Part shown: positions 33,593 to 43,865 of the stretch, piece by piece
Layout of the letters: the number at the start of each line of letters is the position of its first letter
Position numbering within the stretch: position 1 is the stretch's first letter
NCBI GenBank assembly: GCA_009711785.1
Contig: VENA01000046.1
Location: 20,419 to 84,418 of the forward strand
DNA from: Bacillota bacterium
GTDB taxonomy: Bacteria; Bacillota; Clostridia; Tissierellales; MES13
Length of the DNA: 64,000 bases
Direction: 5' to 3'
Made by a program: the position numbers and the translations under genes
The notes under the pieces: generated by a model
The model's input: the letters and a program-made list of their open reading frames with translations, nothing else
The model's database searches: none
What the model was told of the DNA's origin: nothing

Positions 33593-34321
33593 ATGTCAAC
33601 TTCTGCTGTAAAATTATGGGAATTATATGAAGGATTAAAAAATAGATTTCTATTTAATAATGATATAAACTCTATTTATGTTTTACTTTCGTTATATGAT
33701 TTAGAAGAAAATATTAGTAATATTTACCCTAAATATATATGTAGTAAAAACATAAAGACTAGAGTAAAAAAGATATTAAGAGAAAGAGAAAATAAAAATC
33801 ATATAGCTCAAAGTATAATATATGCTATACGTGATGATATTAATAGAATTGAACTTTGTTTTTATTTAGAAGGTTATAAGTATGGATATTTTAATTATAA
33901 GTGGGTAAATGCTCTTGAAAAGAAGGCCTTAGACACATATAATATTGAAAACATTTATGATAAAAATTATTTGTTCCATTTCGATATTATGAATGAAGAG
34001 GTTAATAATATCAAAACAAAGTTATGGAATGAAATAGACTTTGTAGAAAATCAAAAAAATAATATAAATGATTTAGTATATACTTTTGCTGATAAAGTAA
34101 TAAAACGAAAAATTAGTAATTTAGATAAGCATGCTGATAAACAATTGAAAGTGGATTTTAATGATTTCAATATAAAAGAAGAAAGTTATTTGCTAACAGA
34201 AAAAGAAGCTAATAACATATATCATGCAATAGTAAATGTTATGATTAGAAATTTAACTAAAATTTATAAGGAAGCAAGTTGGTATGCTTTAAATGATAAA
34301 GTCTTAAAAAGGTATTTATAA
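33593..34321 (+). CDS. uncharacterised helical protein
   Basis: Not recognised. 242 residues, soluble, mainly helical and rich in Asn, Lys, Tyr and Ile; no signal peptide, membrane segment, cysteine pattern or nucleotide-binding motif. Starts at ATG with GGGAGGA upstream; base composition is like its neighbours, so recent transfer is not indicated. It lies 59 bp before the BofC-like gene in the same direction, so it may be cotranscribed and linked to sporulation, an inference only. A 222-bp A/T-rich gap upstream holds TTGACT at about 33498 without a clear -10. Confidence 0.6.
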   Translation: MSTSAVKLWELYEGLKNRFLFNNDINSIYVLLSLYDLEENISNIYPKYICSKNIKTRVKKILRERENKNHIAQSIIYAIRDDINRIELCFYLEGYKYGYFNYKWVNALEKKALDTYNIENIYDKNYLFHFDIMNEEVNNIKTKLWNEIDFVENQKNNINDLVYTFADKVIKRKISNLDKHADKQLKVDFNDFNIKEESYLLTEKEANNIYHAIVNVMIRNLTKIYKEASWYALNDKVLKRYL

Positions 34322-34380
34322 ATGTATATTTTATATTAAAAATGGACAAAATATCTCTCTAAGATGGTAGGAGGGATATT

Positions 34381-34977
34381 ATGGTGAAATGGTTAAAAAT
34401 AATTGTACCTTTATGTGTTTTATTTGTAATAGTTGGATTTTTTTATGGTTTTTATAGAGGGAGTAATATTACAAGCGAAAAACCTGTGGATGACTATGAA
34501 GATAGTGCAGATAACTATATCAAAGAAGAATTAAATGATAATATAAACTTAATGAATGATAAGGAAATTATAGGTCCTAATACTTTAATAGAGTATGTCA
34601 TTTATTATAAGGAATGTGGACATACAACAACTGAAATAGAAAAGGCTACTAAAGATATTATAAACCTAAGTAAAGAAGGGTACATTAAATATGTTAATAA
34701 AAAATACAAAGATTATGAAATAGTGAAATTTAAACGGGATGAAGTAATATTAAAGATTACTAAAGATCATTTATGTCCAGAGCATTTTATAATTAGTATA
34801 AAAGATGGAAAAATTGCAGTATACGGTATAGATGATGAAGGGGAAGAGAAAATATTAAAAATTATAGACCAACCTATTGAATTATTAAAAAAGATAGACC
34901 AAGAAAAACTTAATAGAGGAATAAGAGTGGATAGTGAAGAAGAATTGAATTCAATACTACAAGATTTTTCAAGCTAA
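34381..34977 (+). CDS. BofC C-terminal domain protein
   Basis: A 198-residue protein with an N-terminal membrane helix (IIVPLCVLFVIVGFFYGFY) and an extracytoplasmic domain. The region from about 150 (LCPEHFIISIKDGKIAVYGIDDEGEEKILKIID) matches the C-terminal domain of BofC, which in Bacillus inhibits the SpoIVB protease and lies just before ruvA, exactly as here. A CGHTT-type segment (YYKECGHTTTEIEKATKDIINLSKEG) precedes it. No N-terminal BofC inhibitor domain is evident. Ends at a strong terminator before ruvA. Confidence 0.78.
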   Translation: MVKWLKIIVPLCVLFVIVGFFYGFYRGSNITSEKPVDDYEDSADNYIKEELNDNINLMNDKEIIGPNTLIEYVIYYKECGHTTTEIEKATKDIINLSKEGYIKYVNKKYKDYEIVKFKRDEVILKITKDHLCPEHFIISIKDGKIAVYGIDDEGEEKILKIIDQPIELLKKIDQEKLNRGIRVDSEEELNSILQDFSS

Positions 34978-34981
34978 AATT

Positions 34982-35012
34982 AGAGTGAGGTTATATATCC
35001 TCACTCTTTTTT
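34982..35012 (+). terminator. terminator after the BofC-like gene
   Basis: AGAGTGAGG/CCTCACTCT, 9-bp stem, 8-nt loop, then TTTTTTG. Confidence 0.85.
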
Positions 35013-35138
35013 GAGAGTTATGATACTACGTATTTAAGTCTTTTGTACTATAATAATTAAAAAATAGGTTTTTAAAAGGAATTATGTATAGAATTATCGA
35101 ATATGTGTTTGTAAAGCTTTAGTTATGGAGGAGATAAA

Positions 35139-35726
35139 ATGTATAATTATATTAAGGGGAATATCGAAGAAATAGGAGATGAGTATATCGTAGTTGATAA
35201 TAATGGTATAGGATATAAAATAATGTCTTCAAAACATTCAATTGAAAGTATTAAAGATGCTACTGATAATAGAAAGATTTATACATATTTAAATGTTAGA
35301 GAAGATGATTTAAGTCTTTATGGTTTCTTAACTAAGGATGAATTATCAATTTTTAAATTATTGTTAACTGTATCTAAAATTGGACCAAAGGTAGCTTTAG
35401 CAATAGTATCTACTATGGTTCCTAGTGATGTAAGATATGCAATTAATAATGAAGATATAAATCTCTTATCAACGGCACCAGGGGTAGGCAAAAAAACTGC
35501 TAAACGTATGATACTTGAATTAAAGGATAAAATTGAAGATAATACATTTACTGAAAATAATATTTTAAATAAGAATAAAGGACCAGATTATGATGAAGCT
35601 TTAAGTGCTCTTTTAGCACTAGGGTATACTAAAGTAGAAGCAAAAGAGATTTTTTCTAAGATTGATATGAAGAATTTACAAACTGAGGATATAATTAAAA
35701 AAGCATTAAAGGTTCTTGCAAAATAA
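35139..35726 (+). CDS. ruvA: Holliday junction DNA helicase RuvA
   Basis: Binds Holliday junctions and loads RuvB. 195 residues: OB-fold N-terminus ([28 protein letters not shown] and [14 protein letters not shown]), two helix-hairpin-helix motifs ([14 protein letters not shown] and [19 protein letters not shown]) and the RuvB-contacting C-terminal three-helix domain ([24 protein letters not shown]). GGAGG precedes ATG. Followed by ruvB at 16 bp. Confidence 0.97.
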   Translation: MYNYIKGNIEEIGDEYIVVDNNGIGYKIMSSKHSIESIKDATDNRKIYTYLNVREDDLSLYGFLTKDELSIFKLLLTVSKIGPKVALAIVSTMVPSDVRYAINNEDINLLSTAPGVGKKTAKRMILELKDKIEDNTFTENNILNKNKGPDYDEALSALLALGYTKVEAKEIFSKIDMKNLQTEDIIKKALKVLAK

Positions 35727-35742
35727 GAAAAGGGGAGTATAT

Positions 35743-36741
35743 ATGGAGGAAATGGAAGATAGGCTAATAACAAGTGGTTTTAAAGAGGAAGATAATGATA
35801 TTGAGGTTAATCTAAGACCTCAAAAATTAAATGACTATATTGGACAAGGTAAAGTAAAGAAAAAATTAAAAATTTTTATAGAAGCAGCTAAATCAAGAAA
35901 TGAATCTTTAGATCATGTATTACTTTATGGACCTCCTGGATTAGGAAAAACAACTTTAGCTAGTATTATTGCAAATGAAATGAATGTAAATATTAAGATA
36001 ACTTCTGGACCTGCGATAGATAGACCAGGAGACTTAGCGGCAATATTAACAAACTTAGGAGAAAACGATGTTTTATTTATTGATGAAATACATAGACTAA
36101 ATAAAAATGTTGAAGAAATTCTTTATCCAGCAATGGAGGATTTTGCAATAGACATAGTGATAGGAAAGGGGCCAAATGCAAGGTCTATTAGATTAGATTT
36201 AAATAAATTTACATTAATAGGAGCGACTACAAGGGCAGGACTATTAACTTCTCCTTTGAGGGATAGATTTGGAGTTATTTGTAAACTTGATTATTATAAT
36301 GAAAAGGATTTAAAGAAAATAGTTACTAGATCTGCTGAAATTTTAGATGTTGAAATAGATACTACAGGAGCTTCAGAAATTGCTAAAAGATCAAGGGGAA
36401 CCCCAAGGATAGCTAATAGAATTTTAAAAAGAGTAAGGGATTATGCTGAGGTAGTTGAGGATGGTCAAATAAATATGAATGTAGCAAATAAAGCTTTAGA
36501 ACTTTTAGAGGTAGATACACTAGGTTTAGATAATGTAGATAAAAACTTGTTACTAACTATAATTCAAAAGTTTAGTGGTGGTCCAGTTGGTTTAGATACC
36601 CTTGCAGCTTCTATAGGTGAGGAGAGAACAACTATAGAAGATGTATATGAGCCATATTTATTACAAATAGGTTTTATAAATAGAACTCCAAGGGGAAGAG
36701 TTGTTACGCAAAAGTGTCTAAAACATTTTAAATTATCTTAA
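35743..36741 (+). CDS. ruvB: Holliday junction DNA helicase RuvB
   Basis: AAA+ motor of branch migration. 332 residues with Walker [10 protein letters not shown] at 63-71, Walker B DEIHR, sensor ATTRAG, arginine finger region LRDRFGVI and a C-terminal winged helix ([20 protein letters not shown]). The frame is open from 35716 but ATG at 35743 has GGGGAG upstream and gives the normal N-terminus. It is followed closely by a DUF2905 gene. Confidence 0.97.
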   Translation: MEEMEDRLITSGFKEEDNDIEVNLRPQKLNDYIGQGKVKKKLKIFIEAAKSRNESLDHVLLYGPPGLGKTTLASIIANEMNVNIKITSGPAIDRPGDLAAILTNLGENDVLFIDEIHRLNKNVEEILYPAMEDFAIDIVIGKGPNARSIRLDLNKFTLIGATTRAGLLTSPLRDRFGVICKLDYYNEKDLKKIVTRSAEILDVEIDTTGASEIAKRSRGTPRIANRILKRVRDYAEVVEDGQINMNVANKALELLEVDTLGLDNVDKNLLLTIIQKFSGGPVGLDTLAASIGEERTTIEDVYEPYLLQIGFINRTPRGRVVTQKCLKHFKLS

Positions 36742-36753
36742 AACGAGGTGTTT

Positions 36754-36969
36754 ATGCATACAATTGGGAAATTTTTAATATTTATTGGATTATTGATAGT
36801 ATTTATAGGAGTTATTATTTTGATTGGACAAAAAATAGGACTAGGTAAGATACCTGGAGATATTTTTTATAAGAAGGGGAATTTCACTTTCTTTTTTCCT
36901 TTAATGTCTTGTATAATATTAAGTATTGTAATATCTATAATCTTAAATATTTTTAATAAGTTGAAATAA
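36754..36969 (+). CDS. DUF2905 family small membrane protein
   Basis: 71 residues with two membrane helices separated by the conserved loop GLGKIPGDIFYKKGNFTFFFPL, the mark of DUF2905. Commonly found next to ruvB and spoIID in Clostridia, as here. Function unknown. ATG at 36754 is preceded by GAGGTG; an upstream GTG would overlap the ribosome site. Confidence 0.87.
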   Translation: MHTIGKFLIFIGLLIVFIGVIILIGQKIGLGKIPGDIFYKKGNFTFFFPLMSCIILSIVISIILNIFNKLK

Positions 36970-36998
36970 TTATTGATACTATTTAAAGGAGGAGTAAA

Positions 36999-38630
36999 AT
37001 GATTTCTAAGGTTAAAAACATAGTATTAGTAGTATGTATTATATTAATAGTAACCCTTACAACTAGAGCTTATGGTAATGAAAAAAAAGAGTCTGTGATG
37101 ATTGGATTAGAATCTTTAAAGGATGAAGAAAATTGTTTTAGTTTATATAGCAATGAAGGTTATTCTTTAGGTTTCTATAATGATGATTTTAATGAAATTG
37201 CTGAATTAGATTCAAAGGAATTATTAGTAAGAATAGATGATTATTATGAAATTAATAGTAATAACTACGAACTATCAGATATAGAAGATTCCGAGTTAGG
37301 ATATTTTCATTTAAAAATAGATGAAAAATATGATTCATATGAAGAATCTATGAAGATAATAGATGATTTAAAAGACGAGGATATTAAAGCATATCCAGTA
37401 TATAAAAATGATTTTCAAATTTGGATAGGTCATTTTTTAACAAAGGAAGATGCTAATAACAGAAAAAAAGAAATAGAAGACATAACTAAAGTTGATTTAG
37501 AAGTAGCCTTGGATAAAGAAAATGTTGTGATAGAGAATAATTCAGGTGAAACGGTATTTCTATATGGTTCAAATGAAAAAATTTATATAAAATCAAACAA
37601 TCAAGTTCCAGTAATTCAAATTAATAATAAAGAGTTTAGAGATTTTTTAGCCTTTAATATAGTTAAGAGAAATTTAATACCTATTAATTTTTTACCACTT
37701 AATCATTACTTATATGGAGTTGTACCAAGGGAAGTTTCAGCAAGTTGGCCAATGGAGGCACTGAAAGCCCAAGCTGTTGCAGCAAGAAATTATACATTAA
37801 TTAATAAATCTAAACATAGTAAAAGTGGATATGGGCTCTGTGATACTCATGATTGTCAAGTGTATGGAGGTTATGATGTAGAAAATGAAAAAAGTAATAA
37901 AGCTGTTGATGATACTTCTAATAAAGTAATTACTTATAACGGAAATTTGATTTCTGCTTTTTACCATTCTACTAGTGGTGGACATACTGAAAATAGTGAA
38001 AACATTTGGAGTTTTGAAGTTCCTTATTTAAAAGGAGTAGATGATAAGTTTTCAAAGGATTCACCTAACTCAAAATGGGAATTATCTATTGATAAAGAAA
38101 AACTAGAAAAAAAATTAATAGAAAATGATATAGAACTAGGAGATATAATTGAAATTAGGATACTAGAAGTTTCAGACAATGACAGAGTATTAAAATTATT
38201 AGTAATAGGAACAGAAGGAAATAAAGTATTTGAAAAAGAGGCTATAAGAAAAATTATTGGTTATTATGAATTAAAAAGTACATGGTATAATGTAGAAACT
38301 GATGCAGATGTTTATGTAATAGATGGAAATGGAGACAAACCTATAAAAAAGACAATAAATAATACAAAAATTATTACAGCTGATGGATTAAATACTGTAA
38401 GTAGAGATTCAGATAGAAGAGTAGAAAATGAAATTAATAAAAAATTTAGTATCACAGATGGAGAAATTGAAAAAAAAGTTTCTGCTATACCTACAACATA
38501 TTATTTTAGCGGTAAAGGTTGGGGTCATGGTCTTGGTATGAGTCAATGGGGAGCAAAAAAAATGGCAGAATTAGGATATAGTTTTGATGAGATATTAGAA
38601 TATTATTATACAGGCACAAAAGTAGAGTAA
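36999..38630 (+). CDS. SpoIID/LytB domain protein
   Basis: A 543-residue exported protein with an N-terminal signal/anchor ([18 protein letters not shown]). Residues about 100-170 look like a SPOR-type fold ([25 protein letters not shown]...[10 protein letters not shown]). From about 220 the SpoIID domain begins: [43 protein letters not shown], and the catalytic-domain end [36 protein letters not shown]. SpoIID enzymes are lytic transglycosylases acting on denuded glycans. Next to queA and ruvB, this is the vegetative/sporulation paralogue common in Clostridia rather than the SpoIIQ-linked SpoIID. GGAGGAG precedes the start. Confidence 0.9.
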   Translation: MISKVKNIVLVVCIILIVTLTTRAYGNEKKESVMIGLESLKDEENCFSLYSNEGYSLGFYNDDFNEIAELDSKELLVRIDDYYEINSNNYELSDIEDSELGYFHLKIDEKYDSYEESMKIIDDLKDEDIKAYPVYKNDFQIWIGHFLTKEDANNRKKEIEDITKVDLEVALDKENVVIENNSGETVFLYGSNEKIYIKSNNQVPVIQINNKEFRDFLAFNIVKRNLIPINFLPLNHYLYGVVPREVSASWPMEALKAQAVAARNYTLINKSKHSKSGYGLCDTHDCQVYGGYDVENEKSNKAVDDTSNKVITYNGNLISAFYHSTSGGHTENSENIWSFEVPYLKGVDDKFSKDSPNSKWELSIDKEKLEKKLIENDIELGDIIEIRILEVSDNDRVLKLLVIGTEGNKVFEKEAIRKIIGYYELKSTWYNVETDADVYVIDGNGDKPIKKTINNTKIITADGLNTVSRDSDRRVENEINKKFSITDGEIEKKVSAIPTTYYFSGKGWGHGLGMSQWGAKKMAELGYSFDEILEYYYTGTKVE

Positions 38631-38641
38631 AGGATGATTAT

Positions 38642-39667
38642 ATGAAAAAAACAGATTTTTATTTTGATTTACCAGAAAACCTTATAGCACAACATCCATT
38701 GAAAAATAGAGAAGAATCAAACTTAATGGTATTAGATAAAAATTCAGGGTCATTAGAACATAAAAAATTTAAAGATATTATTGACTATCTAAAAAAAGGA
38801 GATTGTCTTGTTTTAAATAATACAAGAGTATTACCTGCTAGATTATATGGGGCAAGGGAAAGTACGGGAGGTAAAGTTGAATTTCTACTACTAAACAATA
38901 TAGAAAAAAACAGATGGGAGACTTTAGTTAAACCTGGGAAAAAAGCGAGATTAGGTGATATTATCGATTTTGGAGATGGTTTATTAAGAGCTAAAGTTTT
39001 GGATATTACACAATCAGGATCAAGAATTGTAGAATTTGATTATGAGGGGATATTTCAAGAGATATTAGACAAATTAGGAGAGATGCCACTACCACCATAT
39101 ATAAAAGAAAAATTAGATGATAAAGAAAGATATCAAACTGTATATTCAAAAAAAGAAGGATCAGCAGCTGCACCTACAGCGGGATTACATTTTACGGATG
39201 ATTTACTAAATAGAATTAAAAATAAGGGTGTAAAGATAGCTTATATTACACTCCATGTTGGATTAGGTACATTTAGACCGGTAAAGGAAGATAATATAGA
39301 AGAACATGATATGCATTCTGAATATTATGAGGTAACAAAAGAAGCAGCAGAGATAATAAATCAAACAAAAAGTAATGGAGGTAAGATTTACTCTGTAGGA
39401 ACAACTAGTACTAGAACATTAGAATCTATAGCAACTGAGTCAGGTGAAATTCATCCTAAGTCAGGATGGACTGATATTTTTATTTATCCTGGTTATAATT
39501 TTAAAGTGATAGATAGATTAATAACTAATTTTCATTTACCTGAGTCAACCTTAATTATGCTTGTTAGTGCCTTAGCTGGAAGAGAAAATGTACTTAATGC
39601 TTATAATAAGGCTATAGAAAATAAATATAGATTTTTTAGTTTTGGAGATGCTATGTTAATTAAATAA
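38642..39667 (+). CDS. queA: S-adenosylmethionine:tRNA ribosyltransferase-isomerase
   Basis: Transfers and isomerises ribosyl from SAM to preQ1-tRNA, giving epoxyqueuosine. 341 residues. Landmarks: [62 protein letters not shown] and the [22 protein letters not shown] end. Follows the SpoIID-like gene by 11 bp, and tgt by 26 bp, with which it shares the queuosine pathway. Confidence 0.97.
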   Translation: MKKTDFYFDLPENLIAQHPLKNREESNLMVLDKNSGSLEHKKFKDIIDYLKKGDCLVLNNTRVLPARLYGARESTGGKVEFLLLNNIEKNRWETLVKPGKKARLGDIIDFGDGLLRAKVLDITQSGSRIVEFDYEGIFQEILDKLGEMPLPPYIKEKLDDKERYQTVYSKKEGSAAAPTAGLHFTDDLLNRIKNKGVKIAYITLHVGLGTFRPVKEDNIEEHDMHSEYYEVTKEAAEIINQTKSNGGKIYSVGTTSTRTLESIATESGEIHPKSGWTDIFIYPGYNFKVIDRLITNFHLPESTLIMLVSALAGRENVLNAYNKAIENKYRFFSFGDAMLIK

Positions 39668-39693
39668 ACAAAAGATAGGTTAGGAGGCTTTAA

Positions 39694-40809
<1,116 letters not shown>

Positions 40810-40875
40810 TTTATCTTATAAAAAGGATTTATTAAATGTTTGTTGAATATAATTATCTAGAAGGGAGGGACTATT

Positions 40876-41154
40876 TTGGATATTAAACCTTTTATATTAC
40901 CAGTTGCATTTTTAGTTATATTTTATTTCTTACTTATTAGACCTCAACAAAAGAAAGATAAAAAAATTAAAGAAATGAGGAAGAATCTTAAAGTAGGAGA
41001 TAAGATAACAACTATCGGTGGAATAATTGGAACTATCAAAAAGATTAATGATGAACAAGTAGTAATTGAAGTTGGTTCAGATAAGACTCGTTTTGCCATT
41101 ACAAAATGGGCTGTAGGTAATTTAGTAGAAGACAAAGAAGAAAAAGATAAATAA
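40876..41154 (+). CDS. yajC: preprotein translocase subunit YajC
   Basis: 92-residue subunit of the SecDF-YajC accessory complex. One N-terminal membrane helix (FILPVAFLVIFYFLLIRPQQKKDKK) and then the conserved NLKVGDKITTIGGIIGTIKKI and VVIEVGSDKTRFAITKWAVG. TTG start at 40876 preceded by AGGGAGGG. tgt-yajC-secDF is the usual order; here a membrane protein, the SCIFF genes and a gamma-carbonic anhydrase lie between yajC and secD. Confidence 0.95.
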   Translation: MDIKPFILPVAFLVIFYFLLIRPQQKKDKKIKEMRKNLKVGDKITTIGGIIGTIKKINDEQVVIEVGSDKTRFAITKWAVGNLVEDKEEKDK

Positions 41155-41157
41155 ATG

Positions 41158-41190
41158 AAAAACTTCCTTATTCAATAAGGAAGTTTTTTT
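41158..41190 (+). terminator. terminator of yajC
   Basis: AAAAACTTCCTTATT/AATAAGGAAGTTTTT, up to 15 bp, followed by a total of seven T. Confidence 0.85.
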
Positions 41191-41265
41191 ATGTAATAAT
41201 ACATCTTCAGTAATAAAAGAAAACTCCTTGCATAAATATTGAATATAAAACTAGGGGGTGGAAGT

Positions 41266-41652
41266 ATGAATACTAATACAAAAGGACAAGATAGATTTAG
41301 TTTAAAGGTTCTAAAAAGTATAGGGTTTAGTTATATATTTACTATTATATTTTTTATAATATTTGCCTTAATTCTAACATATACCTCAATACCAGATAAA
41401 TACTTACCTATAATGAATTCAATAACTATGATTTTATCTATAGCTTTAGGATCGATTTATATGGGAATTAAAGCTGATAATAAAGGTTGGCTTAATGGAG
41501 CACTGGTAGGCATTCTTTATATGATAATATTAACTATTATAAGTTTAATTATGATTAAATCCTTCAATTTAGATTTATACCTGATGCTTAAATATTTAAT
41601 TAGTATAATAACAGGAGCAATAGGAGGTATGATAGGTGTAAACCTTAAATAA
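41266..41652 (+). CDS. TIGR04086-type membrane protein
   Basis: A 128-residue protein with four membrane helices (IGFSYIFTIIFFIIFALILTY, MILSIALGSIYMGI, ALVGILYMIILTIISLIMI, YLISIITGAIGGMIGVNLK). The length, four-helix plan and position between yajC and scfA match the clostridial family known as TIGR04086, whose function is unknown. ATG at 41266 follows GGGGGTGG; an upstream frame extension lacks a site. Confidence 0.75.
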   Translation: MNTNTKGQDRFSLKVLKSIGFSYIFTIIFFIIFALILTYTSIPDKYLPIMNSITMILSIALGSIYMGIKADNKGWLNGALVGILYMIILTIISLIMIKSFNLDLYLMLKYLISIITGAIGGMIGVNLK

Positions 41653-41716
41653 CACTTTATATACCAAAGCCTTTATGTTATAATCAAATAGTACATAATG
41701 ACTGAGGAGGTATAAT

Positions 41717-41860
41717 ATGAAGCACATTAAGACTATAAGTGGAAAAAATCTTAAAAATACAGTAACTGATGGAGGGTGCGGCGAATGCCAAACTTCGTGC
41801 CAATCAGCATGTAAAACTTCATGTACGGTAGGAAACCAAAGTTGTGAAAAGAATAATTAG
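41717..41860 (+). CDS. scfA: six-cysteine peptide SCIFF (RiPP precursor)
   Basis: A 47-residue ribosomal peptide found by reading the frame before the maturase. It starts MKHIKTISGKNLKNTV, a leader-like half without cysteine, and carries six Cys at 21, 24, 28, 32, 36 and 43 in a Gly/Ser/Thr-rich second half (CGECQTSCQSACKTSC). This is the SCIFF family (six cysteines in forty-five), near-universal in Clostridia. Known members are modified by the partner radical SAM enzyme to thioethers between Cys and Thr. ATG preceded by GAGGAGG at best distance. A hairpin lies before scfB. Confidence 0.95.
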   Translation: MKHIKTISGKNLKNTVTDGGCGECQTSCQSACKTSCTVGNQSCEKNN

Positions 41861-41867
41861 AATTACT

Positions 41868-41895
41868 AAAAAGTAGTGGTTGTCCACTACTTTTT
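41868..41895 (+). terminator. hairpin between scfA and scfB
   Basis: AAAAAGTAGTGG/CCACTACTTTTT, 12-bp stem with a TTGT loop. As a partial terminator or 3' stabiliser it would yield more precursor than maturase. Confidence 0.8.
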
Positions 41896-41926
41896 ACTTT
41901 GAAATCAATCACAGGAGGATATAATT

Positions 41927-43276
41927 ATGAATAGAATACACATGTTTGAACTAAATGAAAGAAAGATTGTATTAGACATAAATAGTGGGTCAGTACATGT
42001 AGTAGATGAGCTAACTTGGGATATAATAAAGGAATATTTACATAATTCTTTAAATGATATTATTGATAAATATAAAAGTAAGTATAATGAAGACAGTATA
42101 AAAGAGGCATATAAAGAAATTAAATTTTTGGTAGATAAAGATTTACTATTTTCAGAAGATATATATGAAAAATATGTGGATATAAACAAACAGAATATAG
42201 TAAAAGCCCTTTGTTTACATGTAGCCCATGATTGCAATTTAAAATGTAAGTATTGTTTTGCTTCCCAGGGAGATTATAAGGGGAGTAAAGAAATAATGTC
42301 TTTAGATGTTGGGAAAAAATCACTAGATTTTTTAGTAGAAAACTCAGGTAATAGAAGAAATTTAGAAGTGGATTTCTTTGGTGGAGAACCATTAATGAAT
42401 TTTGAAGTAGTAAAAGAGTTGGTTAATTATGGAAGGGAACTAGAAAAAGAATATAATAAAAACTTTAGGTTTACAATAACAACTAATGGAGTTTTATTAG
42501 ATGATGATAAGATCGACTATATTAATAAAGAAATGCAAAATGTTGTATTAAGTTTAGATGGAAGAAAAGAAATAAATGATAATATGAGGTTAACTGATAA
42601 TAATAAAGGAAGCTATGATTTAATTGTGCCTAAATATAGAAATTTATTGAAAAAAAGAAAAGATAAAGATTACTTTATTAGAGGGACATTTACAAATAAA
42701 AATTTAGATTTTTCCAAAGATGTACTACATTATAAAGAATTAGGGTTTAATGTAACTTCCATGGAACCAGTAGTAACAGACCCTAAGGAAGATTACGCTA
42801 TTAGAGAAGAACATTTAGATACAATACTTAAAGAATATGAAAAACTTTCAAAAGAATATATTAAAATTAATAAATCGGGAGAAAATTTTTCCTTTTATCA
42901 CTTCGTAATTGATCTAAATCAAGGATCATGTGCAATTAGACGTGTTGCAGGCTGTGGAGCAGGGTCATATTATTTAGCTGTAACTCCTAATGGTGAATTA
43001 TATCCCTGTCATCAGTTTGTAGATAATGAAGAATTAAAACTAGGTGATGTTGAAAAAGGAATTACAAATAATAAATTGAGAGAAGAATTTAAAAATATTA
43101 GTATTTACAATAAGGAAGACTGTCCTGATTGCTGGGCAAGATTTTATTGTAGTGGAGGTTGCCATGCTAATGCATATAATGCAAATGGTGACTTTAGAAA
43201 ACCTGATAAATTATCCTGTGAAATGGAAAAGAAGAGATTAGAATGTGCTATATCTATTGCTGCTAATTTAGATTAG
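41927..43276 (+). CDS. scfB: SCIFF maturase, radical SAM/SPASM enzyme
   Basis: 449 residues. The N-terminus (residues 1-90) is a RiPP-recognition-type PqqD-like region (HMFELNERKIVLDINSGSVHVVDELTWDII). The radical SAM CX3CX2C is Cys103, Cys107, Cys110 in HDCNLKCKYCFASQG. Then FFGGEPLMNF, ITTNGVLL and VVLSLDG. The C-terminal SPASM/twitch part has CAIRRVAGCGAGSYYLAVTPNGELYPC and CPDCWARFYCSGGCHANAYN with the auxiliary-cluster cysteines. It makes Cys-to-Thr thioether links in ScfA in characterised systems. GGAGG precedes ATG. No dedicated peptidase or exporter gene is adjacent. Confidence 0.96.
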   Translation: MNRIHMFELNERKIVLDINSGSVHVVDELTWDIIKEYLHNSLNDIIDKYKSKYNEDSIKEAYKEIKFLVDKDLLFSEDIYEKYVDINKQNIVKALCLHVAHDCNLKCKYCFASQGDYKGSKEIMSLDVGKKSLDFLVENSGNRRNLEVDFFGGEPLMNFEVVKELVNYGRELEKEYNKNFRFTITTNGVLLDDDKIDYINKEMQNVVLSLDGRKEINDNMRLTDNNKGSYDLIVPKYRNLLKKRKDKDYFIRGTFTNKNLDFSKDVLHYKELGFNVTSMEPVVTDPKEDYAIREEHLDTILKEYEKLSKEYIKINKSGENFSFYHFVIDLNQGSCAIRRVAGCGAGSYYLAVTPNGELYPCHQFVDNEELKLGDVEKGITNNKLREEFKNISIYNKEDCPDCWARFYCSGGCHANAYNANGDFRKPDKLSCEMEKKRLECAISIAANLD

Positions 43277-43287
43277 GAGGAAATAAT

Positions 43288-43797
43288 TTGATTTTAGAAT
43301 ATGAAAATAAGAAACCTAGCATTCATAATAAAACCTTTGTAGCTAAGAGTGCTGATTTAATTGGCGATGTTACTTTAAAAGAAAATTCAAGCATATGGTT
43401 TAACTGCGTTTTAAGGGCTGATAAAAATAGTATATTTGTAGGGAAATGTTCTAATATTCAAGATGGAAGTGTAGTTCATATAAGTAAAGAACATAGCACT
43501 ATAATAGGAAATTATGTGACTATTGGACATAATGTAACTGTGCATGCTTGTAAAATAGCAGATAATGTATTAGTAGGAATGGGTTCTATCATCTTAGATG
43601 GTGTAGAAATTGAAGAAAATGTTTTAATTGGTGCTGGAAGTGTTGTTACACCAGGGAAAAAGATTCCTTCAGGATCTTTAGTTTTAGGATCGCCAGCAAG
43701 AGTAGTTAGGAAACTAACAGATGAAGAAATCTATAACATTAAACAATCAGCTTACAATTATAAAGAATATGTAATAAAATACAGTAAAAAATACTAA
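43288..43797 (+). CDS. gamma-carbonic-anhydrase family protein
   Basis: A 169-residue hexapeptide-repeat trimer-forming protein (YrdA/PaaY/CaiE-like). Metal-ligand histidines appear in GSVVHISKEH and IGHNVTVHACKI; the N-terminal LRADKNSIFVGKCSNIQDGS loop is typical. Could be a carbonic anhydrase or an acyltransferase-like protein; family members are often inactive. TTG start at 43288 after AGGAGG. It directly follows scfB by 11 bp, so it is cotranscribed, but a role in SCIFF is not implied. Confidence 0.85.
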   Translation: MILEYENKKPSIHNKTFVAKSADLIGDVTLKENSSIWFNCVLRADKNSIFVGKCSNIQDGSVVHISKEHSTIIGNYVTIGHNVTVHACKIADNVLVGMGSIILDGVEIEENVLIGAGSVVTPGKKIPSGSLVLGSPARVVRKLTDEEIYNIKQSAYNYKEYVIKYSKKY

Positions 43798-43865
43798 ATT
43801 TTTACTTTATTGAATTAAGTTTTACTGATATAATAATATTTATGATGAAATAAAGGAGGAGGACA

